NCBI GenBank assembly: GCA_003164925.1 | Contig: PLRV01000041.1 | Coordinates: 62,160-94,179 of the forward strand | Source: Caulobacteraceae bacterium | GTDB lineage: Bacteria > Pseudomonadota > Alphaproteobacteria > Caulobacterales > Caulobacteraceae | Direction of reading: 5' to 3' | DNA: 32,020 nt | Shown here: in pieces, positions 15,711-23,791 of the stretch | Position numbering within the stretch: position 1 is the stretch's first letter | How the letters are laid out: each line of letters opens with the position of its first letter | The notes under the pieces: generated by a model | Database searches by the model: none | What the model was told of the DNA's origin: nothing | The model's input: only the letters and a program-made list of their open reading frames with translations | Program-made: the position numbers and the translations under genes

Positions 15711-17228
15711 CTATGCTGATCGATTGAGCGCGTTCACCCCGCCCGCCAGCGAATGGACATCGCCTAGTCCCTTCTCCCGCAGGACGCGCGCCGCATAGTC
15801 GCTGCGCCGGCCGCTGGCGCAAACCAGCAGCACGCGATCGCCGGCCAGCTCCGCCAATCGGTCGCCGACTTGCGATGACGGGCACTGGCGCGAAGGCGCG
15901 TCGAGGGGTTCGAGCGCGATCTCGCGCGGCTCGCGCACGTCGACCAGGGTAAAACCAGCAGCTATGGCGTCGTCGAGTTGATTGAAGCTCAAGGACAGGT
16001 TCTGCGCACGCGCCATGGCGCGGCGCGCGACCTCGACGCATCCGCCATGAGCCGCGCAGCCTGACGCGGGGTCGATCGACAGGCGTTGGCTGGTGTGGTC
16101 CAGCAGATTGTAGAGCAAGAGGACGCCATCATCCTGGCGCGGAATATCCAGCAGGATCTTCAGCGCCTCCGCCGCCTGCAGGGCGCCCAACACGCCCGGG
16201 ACCGGACCCAGCACGCCGGATTCAGCGCAGCTTCCGGCAAGGCCTGGGGCGGGCTCATGCGGCCAAAGGCATCGCAAACATGACGCGCCGGGCCGGGCGG
16301 AGACGACCTGCAGTTGACCTTCATACTGGTGGACGCTGGCGAGGATTAGCGGCTTGCCGGCGAGCAGGGCCGCATCATTGCTCAGGTAGCGGCTGCCCAT
16401 GTCATCGGTACATTCGACCACCAGGTCGAACTGGGCGAAAACCTCGGTCGCGTTGCCCGCGTGCAGCGGCTCGGTCCAAGTCTGAACGGCGACCGTCGGA
16501 TTGAGTGCGGCGATCCGCTTGGCGGCCAAGCGCGCCTTGAACGCGCCGACGTCGCGCGCATCGTACATCGTCTGGCGGTGCAGATTGCTGGCCTCCAAGC
16601 GGTCGCCGTCGATAATGCCCAGCGTCCCCACGCCCGCACCGGCCAGATAGCTCAGCACAGGACAGCCGAGGCCGCCGGCGCCGATCACCAGAACACGGGC
16701 GGCGCCAAGCTTGGCCTGACCGGCCTCCCCCACTTCCTTCAAGCGAGTCTGGCGTGAATAGTCCGGCGTGAACGGCGCAGGCGGGCTGTCATGGCGCGCA
16801 TGCTCATGTTCGTGCGTACAGGCCACCCAGGCGGTATCGCCGTCGAGGTAGTGTTCCTTCTTCCAGATCGGCAAGCGATGCTTGATCTCGTCAATGACGT
16901 ATCGGCAGGCGCGGAAGGCCTCGTCACGGTGCGCGGCGGCGACGCCGATCCAGACCGCGAGATCGCCAACGTGGAGCTGCCCGACGCGATGTACACACCG
17001 CACGTCATCCACCCCATAACGGGCGATCGCCTCCTGGAGGATGCGCTCGCCCTCGGCGCGCGCGAGCGCATCATAGGCCTCGTAATCCAGCCCATCCACG
17101 TCGCGGCCGTCGTTGCTGTCGCGCACCCAGCCTTCGAACGTGCAAAAACCGCCGCTGCCGGAGCTTTGCAGCGATGCGCGCAGGGCGGCGATATCAACCG
17201 TTTCGCCGGATAGATCAAACCGGCTCAT
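15711..17228 (-). CDS. MoaE-MoeB-rhodanese fusion: molybdopterin synthase large subunit, MoaD adenylyltransferase and sulfurtransferase in one protein
   Basis: Three domains lie in this 505-residue protein. Residues 1-145 are MoaE, with active-site lysines K116 and K123 spaced as in E. coli MoaE (K119, K126). Residues 155-395 are a MoeB/ThiF E1-like domain, with GAGGLG at 183-188, R218, K231, D275 in CTDD, C334, and Zn ligands C317/C320 plus C391/C397. The last pair is C-x5-C, not the usual CxxC. Residues 412-505 are a rhodanese domain with catalytic C470 in CASGRRS. The chain could activate MoaD, sulfurate it and use it to convert cPMP to molybdopterin. The ATG at 17228 overlaps the moaD stop. 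Confidence 0.93.
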   Translation of the reverse strand: MSRFDLSGETVDIAALRASLQSSGSGGFCTFEGWVRDSNDGRDVDGLDYEAYDALARAEGERILQEAIARYGVDDVRCVHRVGQLHVGDLAVWIGVAAAHRDEAFRACRYVIDEIKHRLPIWKKEHYLDGDTAWVACTHEHEHARHDSPPAPFTPDYSRQTRLKEVGEAGQAKLGAARVLVIGAGGLGCPVLSYLAGAGVGTLGIIDGDRLEASNLHRQTMYDARDVGAFKARLAAKRIAALNPTVAVQTWTEPLHAGNATEVFAQFDLVVECTDDMGSRYLSNDAALLAGKPLILASVHQYEGQLQVVSARPGASCLRCLWPHEPAPGLAGSCAESGVLGPVPGVLGALQAAEALKILLDIPRQDDGVLLLYNLLDHTSQRLSIDPASGCAAHGGCVEVARRAMARAQNLSLSFNQLDDAIAAGFTLVDVREPREIALEPLDAPSRQCPSSQVGDRLAELAGDRVLLVCASGRRSDYAARVLREKGLGDVHSLAGGVNALNRSA

Positions 17229-17467
17229 CCTCCGGCCACCGGGGGAATGAACACGATGGTGTCGCCATCGCATAGCGGCCTGCCCCAGTCGCTGAATTGG
17301 GTATTGACCGCCACCTTCAACGCGTCGGCGGGCAATGAAAAACCGTGGCGAGCGCGCAGTTCGTCATAAAGATCGCCCAGCGAGCCCGCAGTCGTGGTCA
17401 GCCGCTCGCCGCCGGCCCCCGCCTGCTCACGCAATTGAGCGAAGTACTGCAGGGTCACCGTGATCAC
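17225..17467 (-). CDS. moaD: Molybdopterin synthase sulfur-carrier subunit MoaD
   Basis: The 80-residue protein has the ubiquitin-like fold pattern and ends in VAGG. The terminal Gly-Gly is adenylated and thiocarboxylated so that it can donate sulfur to cPMP. LCDGDTIVFIPPVAGG is the characteristic MoaD end. The start is GTG at 17467, overlapping the mobA stop by 4 bases, and its own stop overlaps the start of the MoaE-MoeB-rhodanese gene by 4 bases. Coupled translation with its partner enzyme is therefore likely. Confidence 0.94.
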   Translation of the reverse strand: MITVTLQYFAQLREQAGAGGERLTTTAGSLGDLYDELRARHGFSLPADALKVAVNTQFSDWGRPLCDGDTIVFIPPVAGG

Positions 17468-18072
17468 GCCCGTGCATCCAACAGGGTCTGCATCTGCTCA
17501 AAATCCTCCGGGGTGTTGGCGTTGTCGAGGGCATCGCCCGGCGGGTCGAGCAGGACGGCGTTCGACCGGATCAGCACCTTGCGCGGGCAGTACTCGCCTG
17601 CCCTATAACCTTGCAGCAGGCGCGCGTTGCTGGTCGGCTCCCAGATGGCGCACAGCGGCTCAGGCAGTCCGTCGCTCCGGCTGGTGAAGGCCGTCGCATC
17701 GGCGGCCGGATCGCGCGCGGTCAATAGCCGCCGTAGAGTCTCCAGGTCCAGCAAGGGAAGATCGCAGGCCAGCACAAGCCAGGCGACTTCGGGATAGAGG
17801 TCCTGAGCCGAGAGGATGCCGGCGGCTGGACCTACGGCGTCATAGGTGTCGACGATCATCGGCAGCCCGGCGCGCAGAGGATCCTCGCGCTGTTGTTCGC
17901 GCACGGACACGAAAGCCCGCTCCGTGGTTTGGTCCAGGAGCCGCCAGGCGCGCAGAAGTTGAGGCTCGCCCCCGTAGCCCAGATGGGCCTTGTCGCGCCG
18001 CATCCGCCGGCTGCCGCCTCCGGTGAGCAAGAGGCCGTAGACCGGCGCCGCCGTTGTCCCCTGCCCGCTCAT
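17464..18072 (-). CDS. mobA: Molybdenum cofactor guanylyltransferase
   Basis: MobA adds GMP from GTP to Mo-molybdopterin, giving the MGD cofactor used by DMSO-reductase-family enzymes such as nitrate reductases. The 202-residue protein opens with the nucleotide-binding loop LLLTGGGSRRMRRDKAHLGY. The usual LAGG is LTGG here and the usual MGxDK is MRRDK. VLACDLPLLD (about residues 98-107) is the metal-binding region, and PLCAIWEP follows. The ATG at 18072 overlaps the moaC stop by 4 bases. MobA implies that the molybdoenzyme served uses a guanine dinucleotide cofactor. Confidence 0.92.
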   Translation of the reverse strand: MSGQGTTAAPVYGLLLTGGGSRRMRRDKAHLGYGGEPQLLRAWRLLDQTTERAFVSVREQQREDPLRAGLPMIVDTYDAVGPAAGILSAQDLYPEVAWLVLACDLPLLDLETLRRLLTARDPAADATAFTSRSDGLPEPLCAIWEPTSNARLLQGYRAGEYCPRKVLIRSNAVLLDPPGDALDNANTPEDFEQMQTLLDARA

Positions 18073-18596
18073 GTCGGCGCCTTGGCCGGCGTCTCGGATC
18101 GGAAATCCAGATCGCTCTTGCCGCCGGTCTTGGTCAGCAGGCGGACCTCGGAGATGACGATGTCGTGCGACAGCGCCTTGCACATATCGTAGACGGTGAG
18201 CGCCGCGACGCTCGCGCCCGTAAGCGCCTCCATCTCCACCCCGGTAGCGCCGCGACAGGACACGGTGCAGTCGATCAACGCCTCCATGCCTTCCATCCGG
18301 ATCGCGAGGTCGCAGTTGTCCAGGCTCAAGGGATGACACAACGGTATGAGCTGCGCGGTGGCCTTGGCGCCCATCACGCCGGCGATCTGCGCCACGGTCA
18401 GGACCGCGCCCTTCGGCGTGACATATCCCGCCGCGTGCAGCGCCGCAGCGACGTCAGAGGGAAAGATCACGCGCGCCCGCGCTGTCGCCGAGCGATGGGT
18501 GAACGGCTTGGCGCCGACATCGACCATGCGCGGCTGCTGGGACTCATCGACGTGCGAGAGCCTAGCTTTGGAAAGGGCCGCTGAATCCTCTGTCAT
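18069..18596 (-). CDS. moaC: Cyclic pyranopterin monophosphate synthase MoaC
   Basis: MoaC converts the MoaA product 3',8-cH2GTP into cyclic pyranopterin monophosphate. The 175-residue protein contains the family motifs LIPLCHPLSL (about 83-92), GVEMEALTGASVAALTVYDM (about 120-139) and the following CKALSHD. It ends SDLDFRSE, close to the usual MoaC C-terminus. It lies 17 bp after moaA and overlaps mobA. The first 22 residues form a slightly longer N-terminus than that of E. coli MoaC. Confidence 0.95.
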   Translation of the reverse strand: MTEDSAALSKARLSHVDESQQPRMVDVGAKPFTHRSATARARVIFPSDVAAALHAAGYVTPKGAVLTVAQIAGVMGAKATAQLIPLCHPLSLDNCDLAIRMEGMEALIDCTVSCRGATGVEMEALTGASVAALTVYDMCKALSHDIVISEVRLLTKTGGKSDLDFRSETPAKAPT

Positions 18597-18613
18597 CGTG
18601 AACCCGAAACCGC

Positions 18614-19669
18614 CTATCCGCCTATGTAGTGCATTTCTATCTTACGCGGGCTGTCTTGCCGCCGCGAGGCTCGCTCTTCGCTGTAACGGTCGGCGCGGCC
18701 CAGCCAGATATCGCGCAGGCGTTCGCGCAGCGCTTCGTCGCTGGCGCCTTCGCGCAGCGGCGTCCGCAGGTCGGTCCCCTTGGTCGCGAAAAGGCAAGTG
18801 TACAGCGTGCCGTCCGACGAAAGCCTGGCGCGCGAACAGCCGCCGCAGAAGGGATGGCTGATCGAGGCGATCATGCCCACCTCGCCGCCGCCGTCGCGGA
18901 AGCGATACCGGGCAGCCACCTCGCCGGGGTATTGCGGCGCGACCGCCTCCAGCGGCCAGCGCGCGCTGATAAGCCCGATCAGCTCCCGCACGGGCACGAC
19001 GGCGTCCGGAGCCCAGTCGTTCCGATTGCCGACGTCCATGTATTCGATGAACCGCACGACGATCCCCGTACCGCGGAAACGCTCGACCAGATCAAGCACC
19101 GTATGCTCGTTGACGCCGCGCTGGATCACGGCGTTGAGCTTGACCCCCTTGGGAAAGCTGACCGCCTGGGCCGCCTCGATGCCGGCCAACACCTCCTCAA
19201 GGCCCCCGCGGTGACCGCTCATGCGGTGGAATAGCGCCGGGTCGAGCGTATCCAGGCTCACCGTAACGCGATCGAGCCCAGCCTCGCGCAGCTCTTTGGC
19301 GTAGCGCGCCAGCAGAACACCGTTGGTGGTGATGGCGAGGTCGTCGACGCCCTCCAGACGGCGCAAGCGCGACACGAGGTCGGCGAGATGGGGACGCAGC
19401 AAAGGTTCGCCGCCGGTCAGGCGCAGCTTGCTGACCCCGAGCGAAACCGCAAGTCGGGACAGCCGTTCGATCTCATCGAAGCTCAGCCGCTCGTCAGCGC
19501 CCAGGAACGCGAAGTGTTCCCCGTAGGTCGTTTCGGGCATGCAATAGGGGCAGCGGAAATTACACCGGTCCATCACCGATATGCGCAGATCGTGCAGCGG
19601 GCGGCCGCGCCGGTCGTGTGGTGTTTCCGACGCGAAGCCGGACTCGGAAAGGGGCGGACGGGAGATCAT
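18614..19669 (-). CDS. moaA: GTP 3',8-cyclase MoaA (radical SAM)
   Basis: MoaA starts molybdopterin synthesis by rearranging GTP. In this 351-residue protein the radical-SAM cluster is bound by C36, C40 and C43 (CNFRCPYC), with TGGEPLLR at 85-92. The second cluster, which binds GTP, is held by C275, C278 and C292. The C-terminus ends in the conserved Gly-Gly that assists catalysis. I chose the ATG at 19669, one base from the moeA stop. The frame is open upstream to 19744, inside moeA. No strong Shine-Dalgarno sequence is seen, so translation is probably coupled to moeA. Confidence 0.95.
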   Translation of the reverse strand: MISRPPLSESGFASETPHDRRGRPLHDLRISVMDRCNFRCPYCMPETTYGEHFAFLGADERLSFDEIERLSRLAVSLGVSKLRLTGGEPLLRPHLADLVSRLRRLEGVDDLAITTNGVLLARYAKELREAGLDRVTVSLDTLDPALFHRMSGHRGGLEEVLAGIEAAQAVSFPKGVKLNAVIQRGVNEHTVLDLVERFRGTGIVVRFIEYMDVGNRNDWAPDAVVPVRELIGLISARWPLEAVAPQYPGEVAARYRFRDGGGEVGMIASISHPFCGGCSRARLSSDGTLYTCLFATKGTDLRTPLREGASDEALRERLRDIWLGRADRYSEERASRRQDSPRKIEMHYIGG

Positions 19670-19670
19670 G

Positions 19671-20876
19671 TCACCAACGATACAACACAGCGACGGCGCC
19701 CGCCGGGACAAGGGCTTGCCCTGCCGGCAATTGCACGACGCCATGGGCGCGCGTCAACGACGAGAAGTCGCCGGATGTGCGCGACAGCGCCGGATGGGCC
19801 ATCGAGCAGCCCGAAGAGTCCTGCTGCATACGTACGGGCACGAAACAGGTCAGGGCCTGACTCGTCTCCACGTCGCTGTCGAGGCGAACATAATAGGGGG
19901 CGTCCGGGCCCATGCCCATCGCGGCCAATAGCGCTGGCCTGACATAGCGCACGAAACACACCAGCGACGAAACCGGATTGCCCGGAAGAGCGAAGACAAC
20001 CTGCCCGCCAGGCCCGACGCCGAACCACATCGGCTTGCCCGGCCGCTGGGCTATGCGATGGAAAACGCGTTGCACGCCTAGCGCGCTCAGCGCCTGGGGC
20101 ACATAGTCCTTCTGGCCCATTGAGACGCCGCCGGAGATGATCACCACCTCATGGGCGGCCAGCAGGGCCTGGAGCGCATCGATCGTCGCGGCCAGATCGT
20201 CCGTGACGTGGCTGAGCGCAGTGCGATCGAACCCGTGGCCGCGCAACGCCGCGGCGATCGCCATGTCGTTCGAACGGCGGATCTGTCCTTCGGCCAGCAG
20301 CGCGTCGACACCCACCAGCTCGTCACCGGTCGCAACGATAGCGATCGAGGGCGACGCCGCCACTTCGACCTGTGCGACCCCGTTGGCCGCCAGTTGCGCC
20401 ATCTCGGGCGGACCCAGCCGGACGCCGCTGTCCAAAACCCGGGTCCCGGCGCGGCAGTCGGAGCCGCGCGGGTGGATGAATTGGCCCTTGGCCGGTCGAT
20501 AGCCGTCGGCCAACACATAGCGGTCCCCGCGCCGGCGGGTCTGCTCGACGGGAATGATGCAATCGCAGCCCTCCGGCACGACCGCGCCGGTGGTGACTTC
20601 AAGGCAGGTTCCGGCGCCCTGGAGCGTCTGCCTTGCCGCGCCGGCCAACTGCGTTCCCACGGGGGCAAAACTGTCCGGCAACGGCTGGCTCCAGCGAATC
20701 CCGATGCCGTCCATCATCACCCGGTCGAACGGCGGATGGTCGCGTTCGGCATAGACGGGTTCGCGCAACACGCGGCCCACGGCGGCGCCCAGCGTCACCC
20801 GTTCAACCCCGAACGACGGCATGTGCTCGGCGATCAGGGCTTCCGCCTCGGCAACGCTGATCAAATCACGACTCAT
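19671..20876 (-). CDS. moeA: Molybdopterin molybdenumtransferase MoeA
   Basis: MoeA inserts molybdate into adenylylated molybdopterin. The 401-residue protein has the MoeA domain order, with RDHPPFDRVMMDGIGIRW near residue 50, a VTTGAVVPEGCDCIIPVE segment, ATGDELV, and SGGVSMGQKDYV with FALPGNPVSSLVCF in the MPT-binding core. A partner that makes adenylyl-MPT (MogA or MoaB) is not in the window. I chose ATG at 20876. The frame is open to 20906. It lies 109 bp after modC, the widest gap of the block, so an internal promoter is possible. Confidence 0.95.
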   Translation of the reverse strand: MSRDLISVAEAEALIAEHMPSFGVERVTLGAAVGRVLREPVYAERDHPPFDRVMMDGIGIRWSQPLPDSFAPVGTQLAGAARQTLQGAGTCLEVTTGAVVPEGCDCIIPVEQTRRRGDRYVLADGYRPAKGQFIHPRGSDCRAGTRVLDSGVRLGPPEMAQLAANGVAQVEVAASPSIAIVATGDELVGVDALLAEGQIRRSNDMAIAAALRGHGFDRTALSHVTDDLAATIDALQALLAAHEVVIISGGVSMGQKDYVPQALSALGVQRVFHRIAQRPGKPMWFGVGPGGQVVFALPGNPVSSLVCFVRYVRPALLAAMGMGPDAPYYVRLDSDVETSQALTCFVPVRMQQDSSGCSMAHPALSRTSGDFSSLTRAHGVVQLPAGQALVPAGAVAVLYRW

Positions 20877-20985
20877 GGACCCGGCGGTTGGTAGGGACTG
20901 ACACATTGCGCCGCGAGGCTGTGCGGAGCGAATATGGTGACGGACCAGGGCGCCGACAACCGCGGCAAAATATTCGCATCGAGGT

Positions 20986-22086
20986 TCAACCGCCTAAGGC
21001 CACGGCTTTTACCTGCGCCCAAATTTCCAGGCCGGGGACTAGGCCCAGCGCACGCCACGAGCGGCGGGTAATACGCGCCAACAGAACGGTTCCGCCAGCG
21101 TCGAGCTGAACCAGGCACTGTGAGGGATGATCGGCGTCGGCGACCGCGATGATACGGCACTGAAGCTGGTTCAGTGAACTGACGCCGGTCTGGCGTTCTT
21201 GCGCCAGCACCACGTCGCGCGCGCCCACGCGGCACCGCAGCCTGTCTCCCACGCGAGCCTGGTTGCGTGGCAGCAGGAGCGCGCCGCCCGCAAAACCGAG
21301 CTCGGTAAGATGATCGTCCGGATCATGTCCGATCACCACGCCCTCGATCACCGCGCCAGCCGCCTCGATCAGCGCGGGCGGGAGATCCAGCCGCGTGAGG
21401 GTCGCCTGCGGCGAACCCTGCGCCACCACACGTCCAGCTTCGAGCACCACCACGTGGTCCGCCAACCGCGCGACTTCGTCGATCGAATGGCTGACGTAGA
21501 TGAGCGGCGCCGCCAGCTTGGCGTGCAGCGTCTCCAGAAGATAAAGCAGGTCTTCGCGCGCGGGAGCATCCAAGGCGGACAGCGGCTCGTCGAACAACAG
21601 CAGGGACGGTTGCGACAACAGCGCGCGGACGATGGCCACGCGTTGCCGCTCGCCGCCGGACAGCGATTGGACGCGGCGCCTCAACAGGTCGCGCAACCCG
21701 AACCGGTCGATCAGGTCCTCGCGGTCGAGGCTCGCCGGTCGCCCGGCGCGGCGATGGCCAAAGTCCAGGTTGCCCGAAACGTCGAGGTGGGCAAACAGAG
21801 CCGGCTCCTGGGTCACATAGCCGACCCGCCGCCGATGAGGCGGCAGAAAGACACCCCGATTGCTGTCCTGCCAGATCTCATCGGCAACCCTGAGCCTGCC
21901 CGCGGCCATTCGATCCAATCCAGCGATCATCCGAAGGCAACTGGTCTTGCCGGCGCCCGATGGACCGAACAGGGCCGTGACGCCCCGAGCGGGCAGCATG
22001 ACGTCAAGCGCAATCGACAGGGCGCCGCGGTTCCAGCCGAGCGCGGCGTCCAACCCCGAGGCGCCGCCGTCCTGCGCGTCAGACAT
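20986..22086 (-). CDS. modC: Molybdate ABC transporter ATP-binding protein
   Basis: ModC powers molybdate uptake. The 366-residue protein has Walker A GPSGAGKTS near residue 42, the ABC signature LSGGERQRVAI near 130, Walker B LLLFDEPLSALD, and a switch histidine in ISHSIDE-like context (YVSHSIDEVARLADH). Residues from about 290 form a TOBE/MOP domain, which can bind oxyanion and regulate transport. The ATG at 22086 overlaps the modB gene by 8 bases. A longer in-frame start at 22146 would extend into modB. Confidence 0.95.
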   Translation of the reverse strand: MSDAQDGGASGLDAALGWNRGALSIALDVMLPARGVTALFGPSGAGKTSCLRMIAGLDRMAAGRLRVADEIWQDSNRGVFLPPHRRRVGYVTQEPALFAHLDVSGNLDFGHRRAGRPASLDREDLIDRFGLRDLLRRRVQSLSGGERQRVAIVRALLSQPSLLLFDEPLSALDAPAREDLLYLLETLHAKLAAPLIYVSHSIDEVARLADHVVVLEAGRVVAQGSPQATLTRLDLPPALIEAAGAVIEGVVIGHDPDDHLTELGFAGGALLLPRNQARVGDRLRCRVGARDVVLAQERQTGVSSLNQLQCRIIAVADADHPSQCLVQLDAGGTVLLARITRRSWRALGLVPGLEIWAQVKAVALGG

Positions 22087-22762
22087 TGGCCCACCTGCGC
22101 GGCCGCAGCAGCGACATGACCAGGAGCGCGGCGAAGGAGAAGACAAGCAAACACAGGGAGAGGGCGTGCGCCTGCGTATAGTCGCCGGCCTCGACGTGAT
22201 CGTAGAGGCTCATGGACAGCACCCGCGTCTGCCCCGGTATGTTGCCGCCGATCATCAGCACCACGCCGAACTCGCCCACGGTATGGACGAATCCCAGCAC
22301 GGCCGCGGTGACAATACCGGGCGCCGCCATCGGCAAGGCGACGGAACAGAAACGGTCGAGCGGACTCGCGCGCAGACAAGCGGCCGCTTCCAGGGGAGCC
22401 TCACCGATCGCTTCGAAGGCGTTGTGCAGCGGCTGCACCACAAACGGCAGGGAATAGAGCATTGAGCCGACCACGAGACCGCCGAAAGTGAACGGTAACG
22501 AGGCCAGCCCCAGCGCCGCGGTCAGTCGCCCGACCGCGCCGTGGGGGCCAAGCAGCAGGAGCAGATAGAAGCCGAGCACGGTCGGCGGCAACACCAACGG
22601 CAGCGCGACCACGGCGGCGACCAGGCGCTGTAGGGCCGACCGCGTCCGTGCGAGCCACCAGGCCAGAGGGGCGCAGAGCGCAAGCAGGAAGATGGTGACG
22701 GTCGCAGCCAGCCGAAGCGTCAACCCGAACGCCTGCAGATCCTCCGTCGACAGCCCGCCCAT
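22079..22762 (-). CDS. modB: Molybdate ABC transporter permease
   Basis: The 227-residue protein has five to six membrane helices and the EAA-type loop EAPLEAAACLRASPLDRF, which contacts ModC. LPLVLPPTVLGFYLLLL and HTVGEFGVVLMIGGNIPG are typical ModB segments. It lies 9 bp after modA and overlaps modC. Confidence 0.95.
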   Translation of the reverse strand: MGGLSTEDLQAFGLTLRLAATVTIFLLALCAPLAWWLARTRSALQRLVAAVVALPLVLPPTVLGFYLLLLLGPHGAVGRLTAALGLASLPFTFGGLVVGSMLYSLPFVVQPLHNAFEAIGEAPLEAAACLRASPLDRFCSVALPMAAPGIVTAAVLGFVHTVGEFGVVLMIGGNIPGQTRVLSMSLYDHVEAGDYTQAHALSLCLLVFSFAALLVMSLLRPRRWANV

Positions 22763-22771
22763 CGCGATGCC

Positions 22772-23545
22772 TCAGGGTTCGCCGGCGGTCGGCGGACTGA
22801 AGCCGTAGTGCGCCAATACGGCCCGCGCGCCGGGGCTCTGAACATAGCCTGCGAAGTCCCGGGCCAGGCCATTGTCCGCGCCATGCTTGGTCAGAACGAA
22901 ACTCTGCAGCAGGGGCTCGAAGGCCGTGTCCGGAACCGGCGCATAGCTTCCCTTCATGGCCGGCTCCAGCACCAGCGACAGCGCAAGCACGCCAACCTGG
23001 GCGTTACCGCTTTGGGCAAACTGCGCCGCTTGAGCGATGCTCTCACCGTACACCAGCCGCGGCTCCAGCGCGCTCCACACGCCCGCGCCGCGCAAGGCCT
23101 GCTCGGCCCGCTTGCCATAGGGTGCGTGCGTCGGATTTGCGATGGCGATCCGGCCGAAGCGGGACTGGGCCAGATCGGTCAGGCGAACGCCGCGCATGTC
23201 GATGCTCGCGCTCCACAACACCAGATGACCCACGGCGTAAGGGATCGACTGCCCGCCGGCTTGACCATGGGCGATGAGCTGGTGCGGATAGTCGCTGTCG
23301 GCTGAGAAAAACAAATCGAACGGAGCGCCCTGTTCGATCTGCGCCAGCAGCGCGCCCGAGGATCCGTAGACGACATTGATCGCCGTGGTTGGATGATCGC
23401 GGCGGTAGGCTGCAACGACGTCATCCATGGCATTGTGCAGATCCGCGGCCGCCGCGATTGTCATCTGAGGGCTGGACGCGGCATGCGCCAGCGCCGGCAT
23501 GAACGAGGCGGCCAGCACAAACAGCAACCGGAAAAGCAGCCTCAT
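22772..23545 (-). CDS. modA: Molybdate-binding periplasmic protein
   Basis: ModA captures molybdate (or tungstate) in the periplasm and delivers it to ModBC. The 257-residue precursor has a signal peptide of about 22 residues ending in ALAHA. The mature part starts with MTIAAAADLHNAMDDV and has VYGSSGALLAQIEQGAPFDL, the oxyanion-contact serine region of this family. The ATG at 23545 has AAGGAA at 23555-23560. The frame is open to 23623. It is the first gene of the molybdenum block, and the promoter should lie in the divergent gap before the NarM-like gene. Confidence 0.94.
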   Translation of the reverse strand: MRLLFRLLFVLAASFMPALAHAASSPQMTIAAAADLHNAMDDVVAAYRRDHPTTAINVVYGSSGALLAQIEQGAPFDLFFSADSDYPHQLIAHGQAGGQSIPYAVGHLVLWSASIDMRGVRLTDLAQSRFGRIAIANPTHAPYGKRAEQALRGAGVWSALEPRLVYGESIAQAAQFAQSGNAQVGVLALSLVLEPAMKGSYAPVPDTAFEPLLQSFVLTKHGADNGLARDFAGYVQSPGARAVLAHYGFSPPTAGEP

Positions 23546-23791
23546 AGGATTTGGTTCCTTGTATCGCTCAACGGCTTGGCTGGGCAAAGACGGACGTCCG
23601 CGTCCGGCCAGCGATGTCATCATGATCAGCGATAAGCAATACCGGCGCGGAGGCTGTCGGCGACAAGGCGCGCCCGATGGGCCGGTTGTGCTGGTGATCG
23701 GCGCCGTGGCATCTAGGGCGATGGATCAAACCACGGTCGCGACCCAGCCGCCCAAGGCGGTCGGCGGGCGTCGATGATATGGAGCTGGACG
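23546..23791. promoter_or_regulatory. Divergent control region between modA and the NarM-like gene
   Basis: These 246 bp separate two divergent genes and must carry their promoters. Visible elements are TATCGCT at 23562-23568, its inverted copy AGCGATA at 23628-23634, another AGCGAT at 23610-23615, and a perfect palindrome CGGACGTCCG at 23591-23600. The ATCGCTA-like half sites recall Mo-boxes bound by ModE-type regulators, but the arms are 59 bp apart, so the resemblance is weak. I see no clear Moco riboswitch. Confidence 0.3.

Noticed and set aside
23546-23791. Moco riboswitch upstream of modA
   Set aside because: I could not identify the conserved multi-stem architecture by eye. A covariance-model search (Moco_RNA_motif) would decide.
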